DNA of 40,211 nucleotides, from contig NZ_JALAHD010000175.1 of assembly GCF_022712095.1 (NCBI RefSeq), forward strand, positions 1-40,211, read 5' to 3'. The stretch is from Chryseobacterium sp. (GTDB lineage: Bacteria > Bacteroidota > Bacteroidia > Flavobacteriales > Weeksellaceae). Under the pieces are notes generated by a model. The model did not search any database, had not been told where the DNA came from, and worked only from the letters and a program-made list of their open reading frames with translations. Position 1 is the stretch's first letter, and each line of letters starts with the position of its first letter. This document shows positions 1-8,144 of the stretch, in pieces. A program made the translations under genes and the position numbers.

Positions 1-85
1 GATACTAAATTAAATATTTACATAAATATACACTAAAAAATTAAAATACAACAAAAATCATTCAACTTTAGCAGTAAAATAAAAA

Positions 86-111
86 AAATACTCACTAATT
101 TGTGAGTATTT
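86..111. repeat. Perfect 10-bp inverted repeat over a promoter
   Basis: AAATACTCAC and GTGAGTATTT form a perfect 10-bp inverted repeat with a 6-nt spacer. The right arm overlaps the TTTG -33 element of the promoter at 99-129. It could be an operator for a dimeric regulator, or the terminator hairpin of a gene left of the window. The run of A before it would give a U tract only on the minus strand, and no minus-strand gene ends here, which favours the operator reading. Confidence 0.5.
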
Positions 112-129
112 AAAAATTATATATATTTG
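99..129 (+). promoter_or_regulatory. Bacteroidota-type promoter for the secreted-protein operon
   Basis: TTTG at 99-102, a 19-bp spacer and TATATTTG at 122-129 match the known Bacteroidota primary-sigma consensus TTTG-N19-TAnnTTTG. A transcript would start near 135, about 40 nt before the first ATG. The inverted repeat at 86-111 covers the -33 element. Confidence 0.65.
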
Positions 130-175
130 CAAAGTATTTATTAAAACATTTACACCAACACCAAACCATCACATA

Positions 176-895
176 ATGAACAGAAAAAAAATCCTGACTA
201 TAGCAGTCTTTGCTATAATGTCTACATCCTGTTATTCCCAGGTGGGAATTAACACTCGGGATCCCCAACAAGCTTTGCACATCTCCGGCACAGGTACAGG
301 AACTTCACAAGCCACTATGAGAATTGAAGGTTTAAATAGCCAGAACAATCCAGCTCATGAAGATGCCAGTTCCTCAAAAAGAGTCTTTTCAGACTCGAAC
401 GGATCTTTTGTGATTGCCAGAAATGATCAGGTTAACAAGTCCTATTTAATTACTCCACTTCCAAATACCTCAGTATCAGGCGGAACAGAACAACTAGTTA
501 CCACTCAGTCATTTATACTAGAATATCCGTCCATAGTACATATTGAAGCAAGAGTAGGCATGTCCATTACAGACCATATTTCAACAGAAGCAGATCTGAA
601 AGACGGGCAGGCAAGATTATTTGGAAGTTATTACAAATTTTCTTCAGCTCCTTCCAGTGTCCTTTCCAACACTTCATTCGGACAAACTATTATTTCTCAT
701 TCCACCAATACCGAAGAGGCTCAATTGGATGGCGTATTTTATATTGAACCCAGAAAAGACCTTTCCCTTCCAAAGGGTAGTTACACCATCGCGTTATATG
801 GCTATTCTCAGGACAATAAGCTGAATTTTGCCGTCAATAGTCTCAACCAAACCTCACAACAAATGGCTATAAGCATCACCCCCTTAAGCTACTAA
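176..895 (+). CDS. Secreted protein of a tandem paralogous family (copy 1)
   Basis: A 239-aa protein of unknown function. It opens with a Sec signal peptide (Lys-rich start, hydrophobic core, then SCYSQ) and continues with VGINTRDPQQALHISG, a motif that recurs in the next two genes. The C-terminal half looks beta-rich and shares PSIV, DGxAR and LPKGSYT patterns with the same neighbours. There is no T9SS sorting domain, so the final location (periplasm, surface or medium) is not visible. The ATG follows a good promoter. Flavobacteria carry many secreted proteins with this kind of N-terminal motif, sometimes called adhesin- or tail-fibre-like; that label is not supported further here. It is first in a probable operon leading into the peptide cluster. 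Confidence 0.8.
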   Translation: MNRKKILTIAVFAIMSTSCYSQVGINTRDPQQALHISGTGTGTSQATMRIEGLNSQNNPAHEDASSSKRVFSDSNGSFVIARNDQVNKSYLITPLPNTSVSGGTEQLVTTQSFILEYPSIVHIEARVGMSITDHISTEADLKDGQARLFGSYYKFSSAPSSVLSNTSFGQTIISHSTNTEEAQLDGVFYIEPRKDLSLPKGSYTIALYGYSQDNKLNFAVNSLNQTSQQMAISITPLSY

Positions 896-914
896 ACCAC
901 CACCAATCATAAAT

Positions 915-1691
915 ATGAAAAATTTACTTCTAAGCACTCTGGTGCTTGGCGCCAATAGCCTGTGCGCGCAAGTGGGAATTTCCACAACTTCCCCTCAGAA
1001 AGCTCTTCATGTTTCGGGAACAACTTCTTCAGCTAACATTAGCGGAACTTCTATAGATGTTGTAAACCCAACCATCAGAATTGATGGATTGAATAATGCC
1101 AATCAGTCCATACAAGACAAATTACGACCTGTGTCGGTAACCGATCAGGGAGATGTGGTTCTTTCCCATCTACCAGCCAAATCATTACTCTTTATTGATC
1201 CTATTAATTCTTCTAATCCCGAACAAGACTATATTCCATCTGCTGTAACAATCAACCAAACCTCCCCGGCAACCAGTACAAACCTCACTATCAGATCTTT
1301 CAACTTTAGCCTTACCTCTCCCAGTATTGTTAAATTTAATACCGTTACAAGTTTTCAGTTTCTGAAAGCCTCTGATGGCACTCCAATCACAGATGGCTCC
1401 AATAGAACATGGGGCACCAGGTTCAGATTTTCCCAGGCACCTTCAGGAATTTCCACTGCACAAAATTCATTTTTCGGGGAATCAATACGGGCTTACAGCA
1501 ATATAGTCGATACCACAGCAGCATCTGGTCTATTTTATACGGTATCCGATGATACTTTATACCTCCCAAAAGGTAATTACACATTAGACATTAACCTTTT
1601 TGCAGGAACAGAATCTACACAAACACCTTTAAGGCTAGTTTATGGAGGCGGCACAGACACCGTCAGTATCATTGCATATCCTGTACAATAA
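915..1691 (+). CDS. Secreted protein of a tandem paralogous family (copy 2)
   Basis: A 258-aa paralogue of the preceding gene, 19 nt downstream and so likely co-transcribed. It has a signal peptide ending near CAQVG, then VGISTTSPQKALHVSG, a middle variable region, and a conserved C-terminal part with LTSPSIVKF, ITDG, FSQAPS, LPKGNYTL and a Gly-rich YGGGTD near the end. There are no catalytic motifs and no sorting domain. Function is unknown; the predicted beta-rich build fits a structural or binding protein. The copies have diverged strongly in sequence while keeping the same layout, so the triplication is old or under diversifying selection. Confidence 0.8.
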   Translation: MKNLLLSTLVLGANSLCAQVGISTTSPQKALHVSGTTSSANISGTSIDVVNPTIRIDGLNNANQSIQDKLRPVSVTDQGDVVLSHLPAKSLLFIDPINSSNPEQDYIPSAVTINQTSPATSTNLTIRSFNFSLTSPSIVKFNTVTSFQFLKASDGTPITDGSNRTWGTRFRFSQAPSGISTAQNSFFGESIRAYSNIVDTTAASGLFYTVSDDTLYLPKGNYTLDINLFAGTESTQTPLRLVYGGGTDTVSIIAYPVQ

Positions 1692-1715
1692 ATTTCAACG
1701 TCAAAATTATTCATC

Positions 1716-2510
1716 GTGAAAAACACAATAAAAATAATATACTTTCTAGGTATTCTAATGAGTTCCCCTATTTTCTCACAGCAATATATGGGAATCATGA
1801 CGGAAAACCCGAAAGCCCCACTGCATGTTAGCGGACCTGTCTCTGTCTCCAGCACCCAGATCGGGGATACCAATATCACATTAGTTACTCCCACAATAAG
1901 AATAGACGGTCTCAATATGAGCAACAATCCAACTGTTTTTACCAGCAGTAATACAACCAATCCATTATATGTCAACAGCAATGGAGACCTTTCCGTAAAG
2001 AAGGGAATAGAAATTTTCGGAACTTATACTCTTCCGGGTAGCGATGCTATTACAACCAGCACCACATTAAATGTAACTGCTAATGAAACCTATCAGGTTA
2101 CAGGTGATTTATTGAGTACTACTTTCACCCTCCAGCACAGATCAATGGTTTATATATCCTCCAGCCTTTCCGCAGAAATACAAAGTTCTACAGGAGATGT
2201 TATTACAGATGGAAAAGCCAGATCTATTGCTGCGGTTATATTATTTACTGCAGCTCCTGCCTCCAGTAATATTGTAGTTAATTCCAGCTATATGAGTGAC
2301 GGTATTACTTATTCAAACAGAAGGTCTGCTTCTTTGAACCGTTCTTTCACACTATGCCCGACTTCGGAAGTACTTCTTCCTCCCGGAACTTATACAGTTG
2401 CATTAAGAGGAGCAGGGATAGCAGGAAACAATTCCCCAGCCGAAAACTTCCGTGTAATATGGGGTGGAGGAAGTAATGATAAATTGAACATACTAGCAAA
2501 ACCATTATAA
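1716..2510 (+). CDS. Secreted protein of a tandem paralogous family (copy 3)
   Basis: A 264-aa paralogue with a GTG start; the MKNTIKIIYFLG signal peptide begins there and no better ATG lies nearby. After the cleavage region (FSQQ) comes MGIMTENPKAPLHVSG, matching copies 1 and 2. The C-terminal half keeps VITDGKARS, AAPASS, LPPGTYTVAL and a Gly-rich WGGGSND. It ends only 27 nt before the first small peptide gene with no hairpin between, so the peptide genes may be on the same transcript. Function unknown. Confidence 0.8.
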   Translation: MKNTIKIIYFLGILMSSPIFSQQYMGIMTENPKAPLHVSGPVSVSSTQIGDTNITLVTPTIRIDGLNMSNNPTVFTSSNTTNPLYVNSNGDLSVKKGIEIFGTYTLPGSDAITTSTTLNVTANETYQVTGDLLSTTFTLQHRSMVYISSSLSAEIQSSTGDVITDGKARSIAAVILFTAAPASSNIVVNSSYMSDGITYSNRRSASLNRSFTLCPTSEVLLPPGTYTVALRGAGIAGNNSPAENFRVIWGGGSNDKLNILAKPL

Positions 2511-2537
2511 TTTTTTTTAACACAATACACTTATATT

Positions 2538-2711
2538 ATGAAAAATCTGAATGAAAAATTAGCCCAATTCTCAATCGAGAAACTTGAAGAACGTAAAGAG
2601 TTTACTTTCTATTGCAATCCTAAGCCAGGATGTCACCCTAAACCAACTCCGCCAGATGGTAATAACAATCAGGGAACTGACCCAGGAAATGGTGGCGGTG
2701 TAATAAATTAA
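2538..2711 (+). CDS. Small peptide, candidate RiPP precursor A
   Basis: A 57-aa peptide not in the ORF track because of its length. Residues 1-22 (MKNLNEKLAQFSIEKLEERK then EF) are charged and look helical, like a leader. The remainder, FTFYCNPKPGCHPKPTPPD followed by a Gly/Asn-rich tail, looks like a core with Cys26, Cys32 and His33. Residues 1-40 are identical to those of the next gene, while the tail differs. No Gly-Gly processing site and no Sec signal are visible. Together with the RRE-like M50 protease and the enzyme-like gene downstream, it is best explained as a modified-peptide precursor; this is inference from context. I do not recognise the family. Confidence 0.8.
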   Translation: MKNLNEKLAQFSIEKLEERKEFTFYCNPKPGCHPKPTPPDGNNNQGTDPGNGGGVIN

Positions 2712-2753
2712 TTCATCCCTTTAAATCTTTTTTAACTTAATACAATTAACAAT

Positions 2754-2933
2754 ATGAAAAATTTAAACGAAAAATTAGCCCAATTCTCAATCGAGAAACT
2801 TGAAGAACGTAAAGAGTTTACTTTTTATTGCAACCCTAAGCCAGGATGTCACCCTAAACCAACTCCGCCAGATTGCAATACCAATCCAGGGACTGATCCA
2901 GGAACCGGAGGTGGAGGATTAAGAAACCTCTAA
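2754..2933 (+). CDS. Small peptide, candidate RiPP precursor B
   Basis: A 59-aa peptide, the tandem duplicate of the gene 42 nt upstream. The first 40 residues are identical; the five nucleotide differences in that stretch are all silent, so selection has held the leader and CNPKPGCHPKPTPP region. The tail is different (CNTNPGTDPGTGGGG then LRNL) and adds a third Cys at position 41. The upstream sequence, including a T-run followed by TTAAC, is also duplicated. A strong hairpin follows the stop codon. Likely a second core variant handled by the same machinery. Confidence 0.8.
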   Translation: MKNLNEKLAQFSIEKLEERKEFTFYCNPKPGCHPKPTPPDCNTNPGTDPGTGGGGLRNL

Positions 2934-2942
2934 TATTATCTA

Positions 2943-2975
2943 AAAAGTACCCGGGTAATGATCTCGGGTACTTTT
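2943..2975 (+). terminator. Hairpin after the peptide genes (terminator or attenuator)
   Basis: AAAAGTACCCG and CGGGTACTTTT form a perfect 11-bp stem around an 11-nt loop, ending in a short T run. It sits between the peptide genes and the two protein genes downstream. A leaky terminator here would give abundant precursor and little processing enzyme. Confidence 0.75.
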
Positions 2976-3000
2976 CATCTTGAAGAATTATCTATTAGCT

Positions 3001-3810
3001 ATGAATAAACCATCACAATATTTTTTCAGGAATCAAACTGATTTTTTAAAGGAAAATTTCGTTATTGACAATGAAACATTACTTAAAGAATTCAATTCTT
3101 CCGTAGAGCATTTTTGTTTTTTCACTTTGGAAATGGATAAAATCATTGACAATGATTATAATTATCCACAAATGTATGAGAATAATACAAACACTCCCTA
3201 TTTAGCAATAAAAAGTCACATGAAGTCCGTAAAAGGACTTTCAAAGATCTTTCCGGACGATCATTTATTCTGGAAAATTCTTGATGACCACCAGCTTCAG
3301 TATTATTCAGGTCTTTTGAAAGAAAAGTTTGACTCCAGACAGCAAACATTATTCACACTTCAAAATTTTGAAGAATACGCGGTCAACAAGCACTGTCTTG
3401 CTTATATTCCAATATTAGGTATGGACTTTCTCTTTACCTCTAAAGAATCTGCAGACAATCTAGTGGACATTCACACCTCACTGTTTAAAGCAATCCAGAT
3501 GAATGATGATATTGAAGACTTCCAAACTGATCTGGTCAATAAACAATGGACCTATGCTCATTCACAAGTACATGATTTTATTATTAAAAATAATTTATCC
3601 AACACCAGCAATCTGGATCGGTTTGAAGAAAGGGTTTTGTATGTTTCCGGAATTGCTTCAGAACTAGCACATTACAGCAGAGAAAACTTTATGATTGCCA
3701 GAAATAAAGCTCAGAAATGTAATTTTCAAAAAATAGCATCTTGGCTGGATGAAGTATTATCTCAAATGGATGAAAATATAAAACTGATAGAAAATCTCGT
3801 TACCTCTTAA
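3001..3810 (+). CDS. Putative class I isoprenoid-synthase-like protein of the peptide cluster
   Basis: A 269-aa soluble protein starting at ATG 3001; the ORF track extends it 7 codons to a TTG at 2980 that lies just after the hairpin and is less likely. It is mostly helical by composition. The clearest motif is NDDIEDFQTDL (about residues 168-178) followed by NKQWTY, which resembles the Mg-diphosphate-binding Asp-rich motif of trans-prenyl/squalene-phytoene-type synthases. An earlier DDHQLQYY could be part of the first motif, but is not canonical. It may be a prenyltransferase or terpene-synthase relative that acts on the peptides, or a catalytically divergent member. It lies 3 nt before the protease gene, so the two are probably translated together. 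Confidence 0.6.
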   Translation: MNKPSQYFFRNQTDFLKENFVIDNETLLKEFNSSVEHFCFFTLEMDKIIDNDYNYPQMYENNTNTPYLAIKSHMKSVKGLSKIFPDDHLFWKILDDHQLQYYSGLLKEKFDSRQQTLFTLQNFEEYAVNKHCLAYIPILGMDFLFTSKESADNLVDIHTSLFKAIQMNDDIEDFQTDLVNKQWTYAHSQVHDFIIKNNLSNTSNLDRFEERVLYVSGIASELAHYSRENFMIARNKAQKCNFQKIASWLDEVLSQMDENIKLIENLVTS

Positions 3811-3813
3811 ACT

Positions 3814-4971
3814 ATGTCTTTAATCCGAACCGATTATATCATTTCTCCTTATTCTGCGGAACAATCAATATTAGAAATTTCCGGAGATTATTTTACCATC
3901 AATACAGATGCTAAAAAACTGATTGAAATCTTATCTGTGTCAAAAAATTACCAGGAGGCTACTCATATTTTTAACTCTGACTTTCAAAATATAAACCTTA
4001 ATGAAAATGAATTTATTCGTTTCATAGAAAATATTTTTGCCGAAATTCCTATTTTCAATAGCTCTTCATTGGAGGTCAAGAAAACGAAAAGTTTTATTAA
4101 ATTTCAGAGAACACTGTTAAGCCCTTCTATAGCCAGCCAATTGGCAAATTGTATACTATTCCTTTTTAATAAGAAAGTATTCTGGATTATTTTTCCAGTT
4201 TTATTTATATCAGGAATCTTCACTATCATTGCTACTCCTGTCCCTTATAAAAACATTTCTCCACTATGGATTTTTGTTTTTTATACCCTAAGTATTTTTT
4301 TTCATGAGCTGGGACATATTGCAGCCTGTAAAAAATATACCCGACAAAATGGTGAAATCGGCTTTGGAATTTATTTTTTATTTCCTGTTCTGTATTCCAA
4401 TATTTCCGCCATATGGCACGGCAGCAAGGAAGAAAGGATCATTACCAATCTGGCAGGAATTTATATGCAATTATGGTGTATGCTGTGTTTCTATGTCGCT
4501 TATTGGTTCACCCAAAATGAAACTGCACTTTTTCTTACTTATTTTACTGCTGTTTACTGTATTATACAGATTTTTCCTTTTATCAGATCCGATGGATACT
4601 GGTTATTATCAGATATCTCCTCTACTTCCAATTTATTAGGAAAATCCGGAAAAGAAGTAAAGCTGTTTATCAAACATCCTCTGCAATGGCTGCGGGAAAA
4701 AAGAGAGAAAAAAATCTTCCTTTTGATATACGGACTTTTCAACACTTTGATACTCACCTATTTTATTGTCTATCAGGTACTGTTCCATTGGAAAGATATT
4801 CTTTATTTTCCAATAACCGTATTGGATATCCTTAAACTGATTTTCACCTTACAGTTCAGTCATATCTCATTACCAGATCATTTTATCGTGACATCAGTTT
4901 TTTATCTGCTTTTATTCACTCAAATCAAAAATCTTTTCAGTAGGTTTTCACAAAAAAAAGAGACTGCTTAA
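3814..4971 (+). CDS. RRE/PqqD-like domain fused to membrane M50 metalloprotease
   Basis: A 385-aa protein. Residues 1-80 have the pattern of a PqqD-like RiPP recognition element (…YFTINTDAKKLIEIL… then NENEFIRFIENIF), typical of domains that bind leader peptides; this is a pattern match only. From about 120 on there are several membrane segments. HELGH at 164-168 is the zinc-binding HExxH of M50 site-2-type proteases, and IRSDGYWLLSD (about 258-267) supplies the third ligand Asp260. Proteases of this type occur in peptide-natural-product clusters, where they are thought to mature or handle peptides. Its stop codon lies in the loop of the convergent terminator at 4959-4981. Confidence 0.8.
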   Translation: MSLIRTDYIISPYSAEQSILEISGDYFTINTDAKKLIEILSVSKNYQEATHIFNSDFQNINLNENEFIRFIENIFAEIPIFNSSSLEVKKTKSFIKFQRTLLSPSIASQLANCILFLFNKKVFWIIFPVLFISGIFTIIATPVPYKNISPLWIFVFYTLSIFFHELGHIAACKKYTRQNGEIGFGIYFLFPVLYSNISAIWHGSKEERIITNLAGIYMQLWCMLCFYVAYWFTQNETALFLTYFTAVYCIIQIFPFIRSDGYWLLSDISSTSNLLGKSGKEVKLFIKHPLQWLREKREKKIFLLIYGLFNTLILTYFIVYQVLFHWKDILYFPITVLDILKLIFTLQFSHISLPDHFIVTSVFYLLLFTQIKNLFSRFSQKKETA

Positions 4972-4981
4972 AGCAGTCTCT
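4959..4981. terminator. Bidirectional terminator between M50 gene and amylase
   Basis: AGAGACTGC and GCAGTCTCT form a perfect 9-bp stem with a 5-nt loop. On the minus strand the stem is followed by eight U, a strong terminator for the amylase. On the plus strand it contains the stop codon of the M50 gene and has a weaker U tract. Confidence 0.85.
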
Positions 4982-4987
4982 GGTTAT

Positions 4988-7825
4988 TTATTTGATGATC
5001 ATTTTCTGAATGGCAATTCCATTATCCGATTTTAAGTGAACCCAATAGGTTCCCGATGGATAATTTATTCTCTTTTCGTAAGCTCCTTCTTTATCCTTCA
5101 ATGTAAAGGAATCAATTTGTCTTCCTCCCATATTGTATATAGTGATTTTTCCATTGTTCACTTTATGATAAATGAATTTTGCCGTTCCATTTTTCACCGG
5201 ATTTTCTGCAATCTGAAGTGAAAATTTATTTTCTGTATTTTCGTCTACTACAGATAAACTTCCTGTATAATTTCCAAAAATCTTAAATTCTCCGGGAGCC
5301 AAAGTAATAGGTGCCGTAGCAGATGTAATATTGGAAATTGTATTGTCCATTAGGTTTTTCCATTGCCCCGTATAAGGAAAGTAAGGAATTACATTTTGAG
5401 TAGAGGTATCATAATTGGCAATCACGACAATATTCTTCACTCCGTTTGTAATCGAATCATCATAAACATAGATTCTGGTAATCAAACCGTTCGGGTCATT
5501 AGTAAGATTATTAGATTCTACGGTATATGTCTTAGACCGGAATACAGGATATGTATTTCTGATATTAATGATCTGCGCCCAGGTGTCATATATTGATTTT
5601 CTATTGATATCCGTATCATATCCTAAAGTAAATGCTACCGGCTTTTCATCTGTTCTGCATCCACTGTTAACAGAACCGTCTGCACATCGATTAATACTGA
5701 ATTCATATCCCAGTTCTCCGAACTGCCATATCATTTTAGGTCCCGGTATTGTAAAGAAAGTTGCACCGAAGGTTTTCATTCTATCCAAAGCTGTATTAAG
5801 GTTTTTCACATCATAAGTCCCATTCACAGCTCCATAAGCAAGATTTTTAAACATAAGCCTTTCTTCATCATGACTTTCTCCATAACCTACCGCATGCATA
5901 TTGGTAAAACCATGAAGTTCATGATCCATTCTGTCATAACTGCTATTTTCTTTATACCCCATAGTATTTTGATTATAGGGGTCGGTCTGCTTATTCCACA
6001 ACATTACACCTTTTCCTTCTGCTATTTTATAATTAGCCCACTGCTGCTCTTCAGCATCAGTTCCTAAATGTTCAAAAATCATATAGGAAGTGGGATCAAT
6101 TGTCCATTGCTTATCTGCATAATATTTGAGGATATCTACTCTATCCTGTTGATAAGTATTAGTACAGGTTTCATCTGTTTCCGTACAGTTCTGGGTAAAT
6201 CCTTTAGTCAAATCCCATCGAAAACCATCTATCTTATATTCTGTCAGCCAGTGTTCCAATGTCCTTTCTACATAATATTGGGTAGCTGTACTGGTATGGT
6301 TAAAATCATTAAATACATTATATGAATGTTTGGGAACCTGATTGAAGTAAGGATTATTTGGGGCCACATCTCCATATCCGTCATAGTCCGGATCAATATT
6401 CCAAAGCCTGGCTAAAGGGGATCTTCCAGTTGCATGATTAAATGCAATATCCAAAATAACTGCAATTCCATTCTGATGACAAACATCTACAAATTCTTTA
6501 AATTTTTCAGGAGTTCCGTACGCTTTGTCTATAGCATAATGAAATGAGGTATTGTAACCCCACGATAAATTTCCTTCAAACTCCATGATAGGAAGGAGCT
6601 CAACCGCATTGATATTTAAGTTTTTTAAATATAAAATTTTATCAATCAGGGATTGCCAGTTTTTCTCCTGTGTAAAGTCCCTTAATAATAATTCATAAAC
6701 TACCAGGTTTTCTTTATCTGGTCTTTGAAAATTGGCAACCTGCCAGCTATAAGGAGATTGTCCTGTCCGGAACATTGAAACTTCAAAATCCTGACCGGCA
6801 GGAAAGGCCGGTAAATTCGGATAAGTAGAAGCTGAGATCCATTGGTCATCATAAGAAGATAAAATCTGAGGTGAAAAAGGGTCCGCTACTTTTCTCAGAT
6901 CATTAGTCCTATACTGAAATGTATACAATTGTGCCGGTGTTAATCCACTTAGTTCAATCCAATATAAATCGGGATTTGCTGTATCCCTTTTCATTAAATA
7001 TGAGTCATCAACAGTCCAGTTGTTAAAACTACCAATCACATGAATAAAGTCCTTAAAAGGAGCATATAAAGCTAATCCTACTTTTGTATTATCAGTCGGA
7101 TGATAATTAATTCCCTGTCTTATCCAGCCGGGAACAGATTCGGAAATAACAGTTCTTGGAATCTGTAAGATGAATGTTGAATTTTTTGAATTTGAATTGG
7201 TATCTGTAGCAATTAATTCCATATTAGCGTCTGCACTGACTGTATAAGAATACGCATAAGATGTTGATGGCACTAAAGTAGAGTTAACAACTGTTCCATT
7301 AGCTTTCAACTGAAAAGTGGCATTAACATTCGTAGCTGCTGTAATAGATATTGTATTTCCTTGAGATACTGATGTTAAACTATTCGCTAAAGGACTGGTC
7401 AGTGTTACACTCAATATGCCGACATTGACAAATACATCAGAAGTCTGATGACTTCCGTTTTTATCTTTCAGTAAAAAGCCAAATCTTCCCATTCCGGTTC
7501 TGTTAAAAAATACAGAGGGCGTAAAGGTAATGGAATAAGAATCCGTTCCTGAGTTATACGTAAGTTTATTCTGATCATTGGAATCATTCCAGCTTCCATT
7601 GGAGGGGCAATCCATACTATTCCCATAATTGGAGTCAAGTGACCATGACCATACATAAACAGCATTATTAGTAATTCCCCATGCATTTTCATCTATCTGA
7701 TCACCGGGAATAGTTAAGGTAATCTGATCTGTTTCATTGAATGGATTGGGATTAATGGTGTAGTTGATCTGTCCAAATAAAAGGGTCGCCAGAAAAACTA
7801 AAATTCCAGAGTAAATTTTTTCCAT
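4988..7825 (-). CDS. Secreted GH13 alpha-amylase-family glycosidase with T9SS sorting domain
   Basis: A 945-aa protein that should cleave alpha-glucans such as starch or glycogen outside the cell. It has a signal peptide (ends near LFGQ, residue 19), two beta-rich N-terminal modules (about 20-225), a CBM48-like module with GSFNNW (about 235-345), and a GH13 barrel (about 370-800). All four GH13 regions are present: DIAFNH (459-464), GFRWDLTK with nucleophile Asp538, FEHLG with acid/base Glu585, and ESHDEE with His652/Asp653. The last ~75 residues (NPVKNGTAKF…PSGTYWVHL…KMIIK) are a type A T9SS sorting domain for export and surface attachment. No Sus-type transporter is adjacent, so it appears to be a stand-alone gene. 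Confidence 0.93.
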   Translation of the reverse strand: MEKIYSGILVFLATLLFGQINYTINPNPFNETDQITLTIPGDQIDENAWGITNNAVYVWSWSLDSNYGNSMDCPSNGSWNDSNDQNKLTYNSGTDSYSITFTPSVFFNRTGMGRFGFLLKDKNGSHQTSDVFVNVGILSVTLTSPLANSLTSVSQGNTISITAATNVNATFQLKANGTVVNSTLVPSTSYAYSYTVSADANMELIATDTNSNSKNSTFILQIPRTVISESVPGWIRQGINYHPTDNTKVGLALYAPFKDFIHVIGSFNNWTVDDSYLMKRDTANPDLYWIELSGLTPAQLYTFQYRTNDLRKVADPFSPQILSSYDDQWISASTYPNLPAFPAGQDFEVSMFRTGQSPYSWQVANFQRPDKENLVVYELLLRDFTQEKNWQSLIDKILYLKNLNINAVELLPIMEFEGNLSWGYNTSFHYAIDKAYGTPEKFKEFVDVCHQNGIAVILDIAFNHATGRSPLARLWNIDPDYDGYGDVAPNNPYFNQVPKHSYNVFNDFNHTSTATQYYVERTLEHWLTEYKIDGFRWDLTKGFTQNCTETDETCTNTYQQDRVDILKYYADKQWTIDPTSYMIFEHLGTDAEEQQWANYKIAEGKGVMLWNKQTDPYNQNTMGYKENSSYDRMDHELHGFTNMHAVGYGESHDEERLMFKNLAYGAVNGTYDVKNLNTALDRMKTFGATFFTIPGPKMIWQFGELGYEFSINRCADGSVNSGCRTDEKPVAFTLGYDTDINRKSIYDTWAQIINIRNTYPVFRSKTYTVESNNLTNDPNGLITRIYVYDDSITNGVKNIVVIANYDTSTQNVIPYFPYTGQWKNLMDNTISNITSATAPITLAPGEFKIFGNYTGSLSVVDENTENKFSLQIAENPVKNGTAKFIYHKVNNGKITIYNMGGRQIDSFTLKDKEGAYEKRINYPSGTYWVHLKSDNGIAIQKMIIK

Positions 7826-7888
7826 ATCAGGTATAAGTTTATTAATATTTTAGCTAAAATAATTTATTTTTCAAGATTTATCACATAT

Positions 7889-8128
7889 ATGAACTATAAT
7901 TTAGTTATTTATGTAAAATATCATCATAAAATAAGAGCAGTATTCAAAGCTCATTTCTACTCTACCATTACAGATCATATATCAGAACTCAGGATGCTCA
8001 GGACTAAAAAACTGATCATCAATAAGGATATCATGATTAAAGAAATAGCTATAGAATGCGGATATGAATATGTTCAAAATTTCACAAGGCATTTAAGAAA
8101 AAGTCCGGAGTATCACCGGAAGCCCTGA
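7889..8128 (+). pseudogene. Orphan AraC-type HTH fragment
   Basis: A 79-aa ORF in the 410-base stretch between the amylase and the small membrane protein. It matches the C-terminal AraC/XylS DNA-binding domain: FKAHFYSTITDHISELRM, then IKEIAIECGYEYVQNFTRHL (second helix-turn-helix) and SPEYHRKP at the end. The family's N-terminal sensing domain is missing, and the first HTH is poorly conserved. It is most likely the decayed tail of a regulator that once sat beside the amylase; a tiny functional DNA-binding protein cannot be excluded. Apart from this and the hairpin at 8145-8166, I see nothing else in the gap. Confidence 0.6.
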
Positions 8129-8144
8129 GGAACGAATAAAAAAA

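Noticed and set aside
1640-1981. 113-aa minus-strand ORF
   Set aside because: Antisense shadow of the copy 2 and 3 secreted protein genes; no independent signals.
2484-2511. TTGAAC-N16-TATAAT, an E. coli-like promoter before precursor A
   Set aside because: Bacteroidota primary sigma does not use this consensus, and the region is AT-rich enough for chance matches.
2980-3000. TTG start giving 7 extra residues to the isoprenoid-synthase-like protein
   Set aside because: The TTG falls right after the terminator hairpin, and an ATG follows seven codons later with better spacing.
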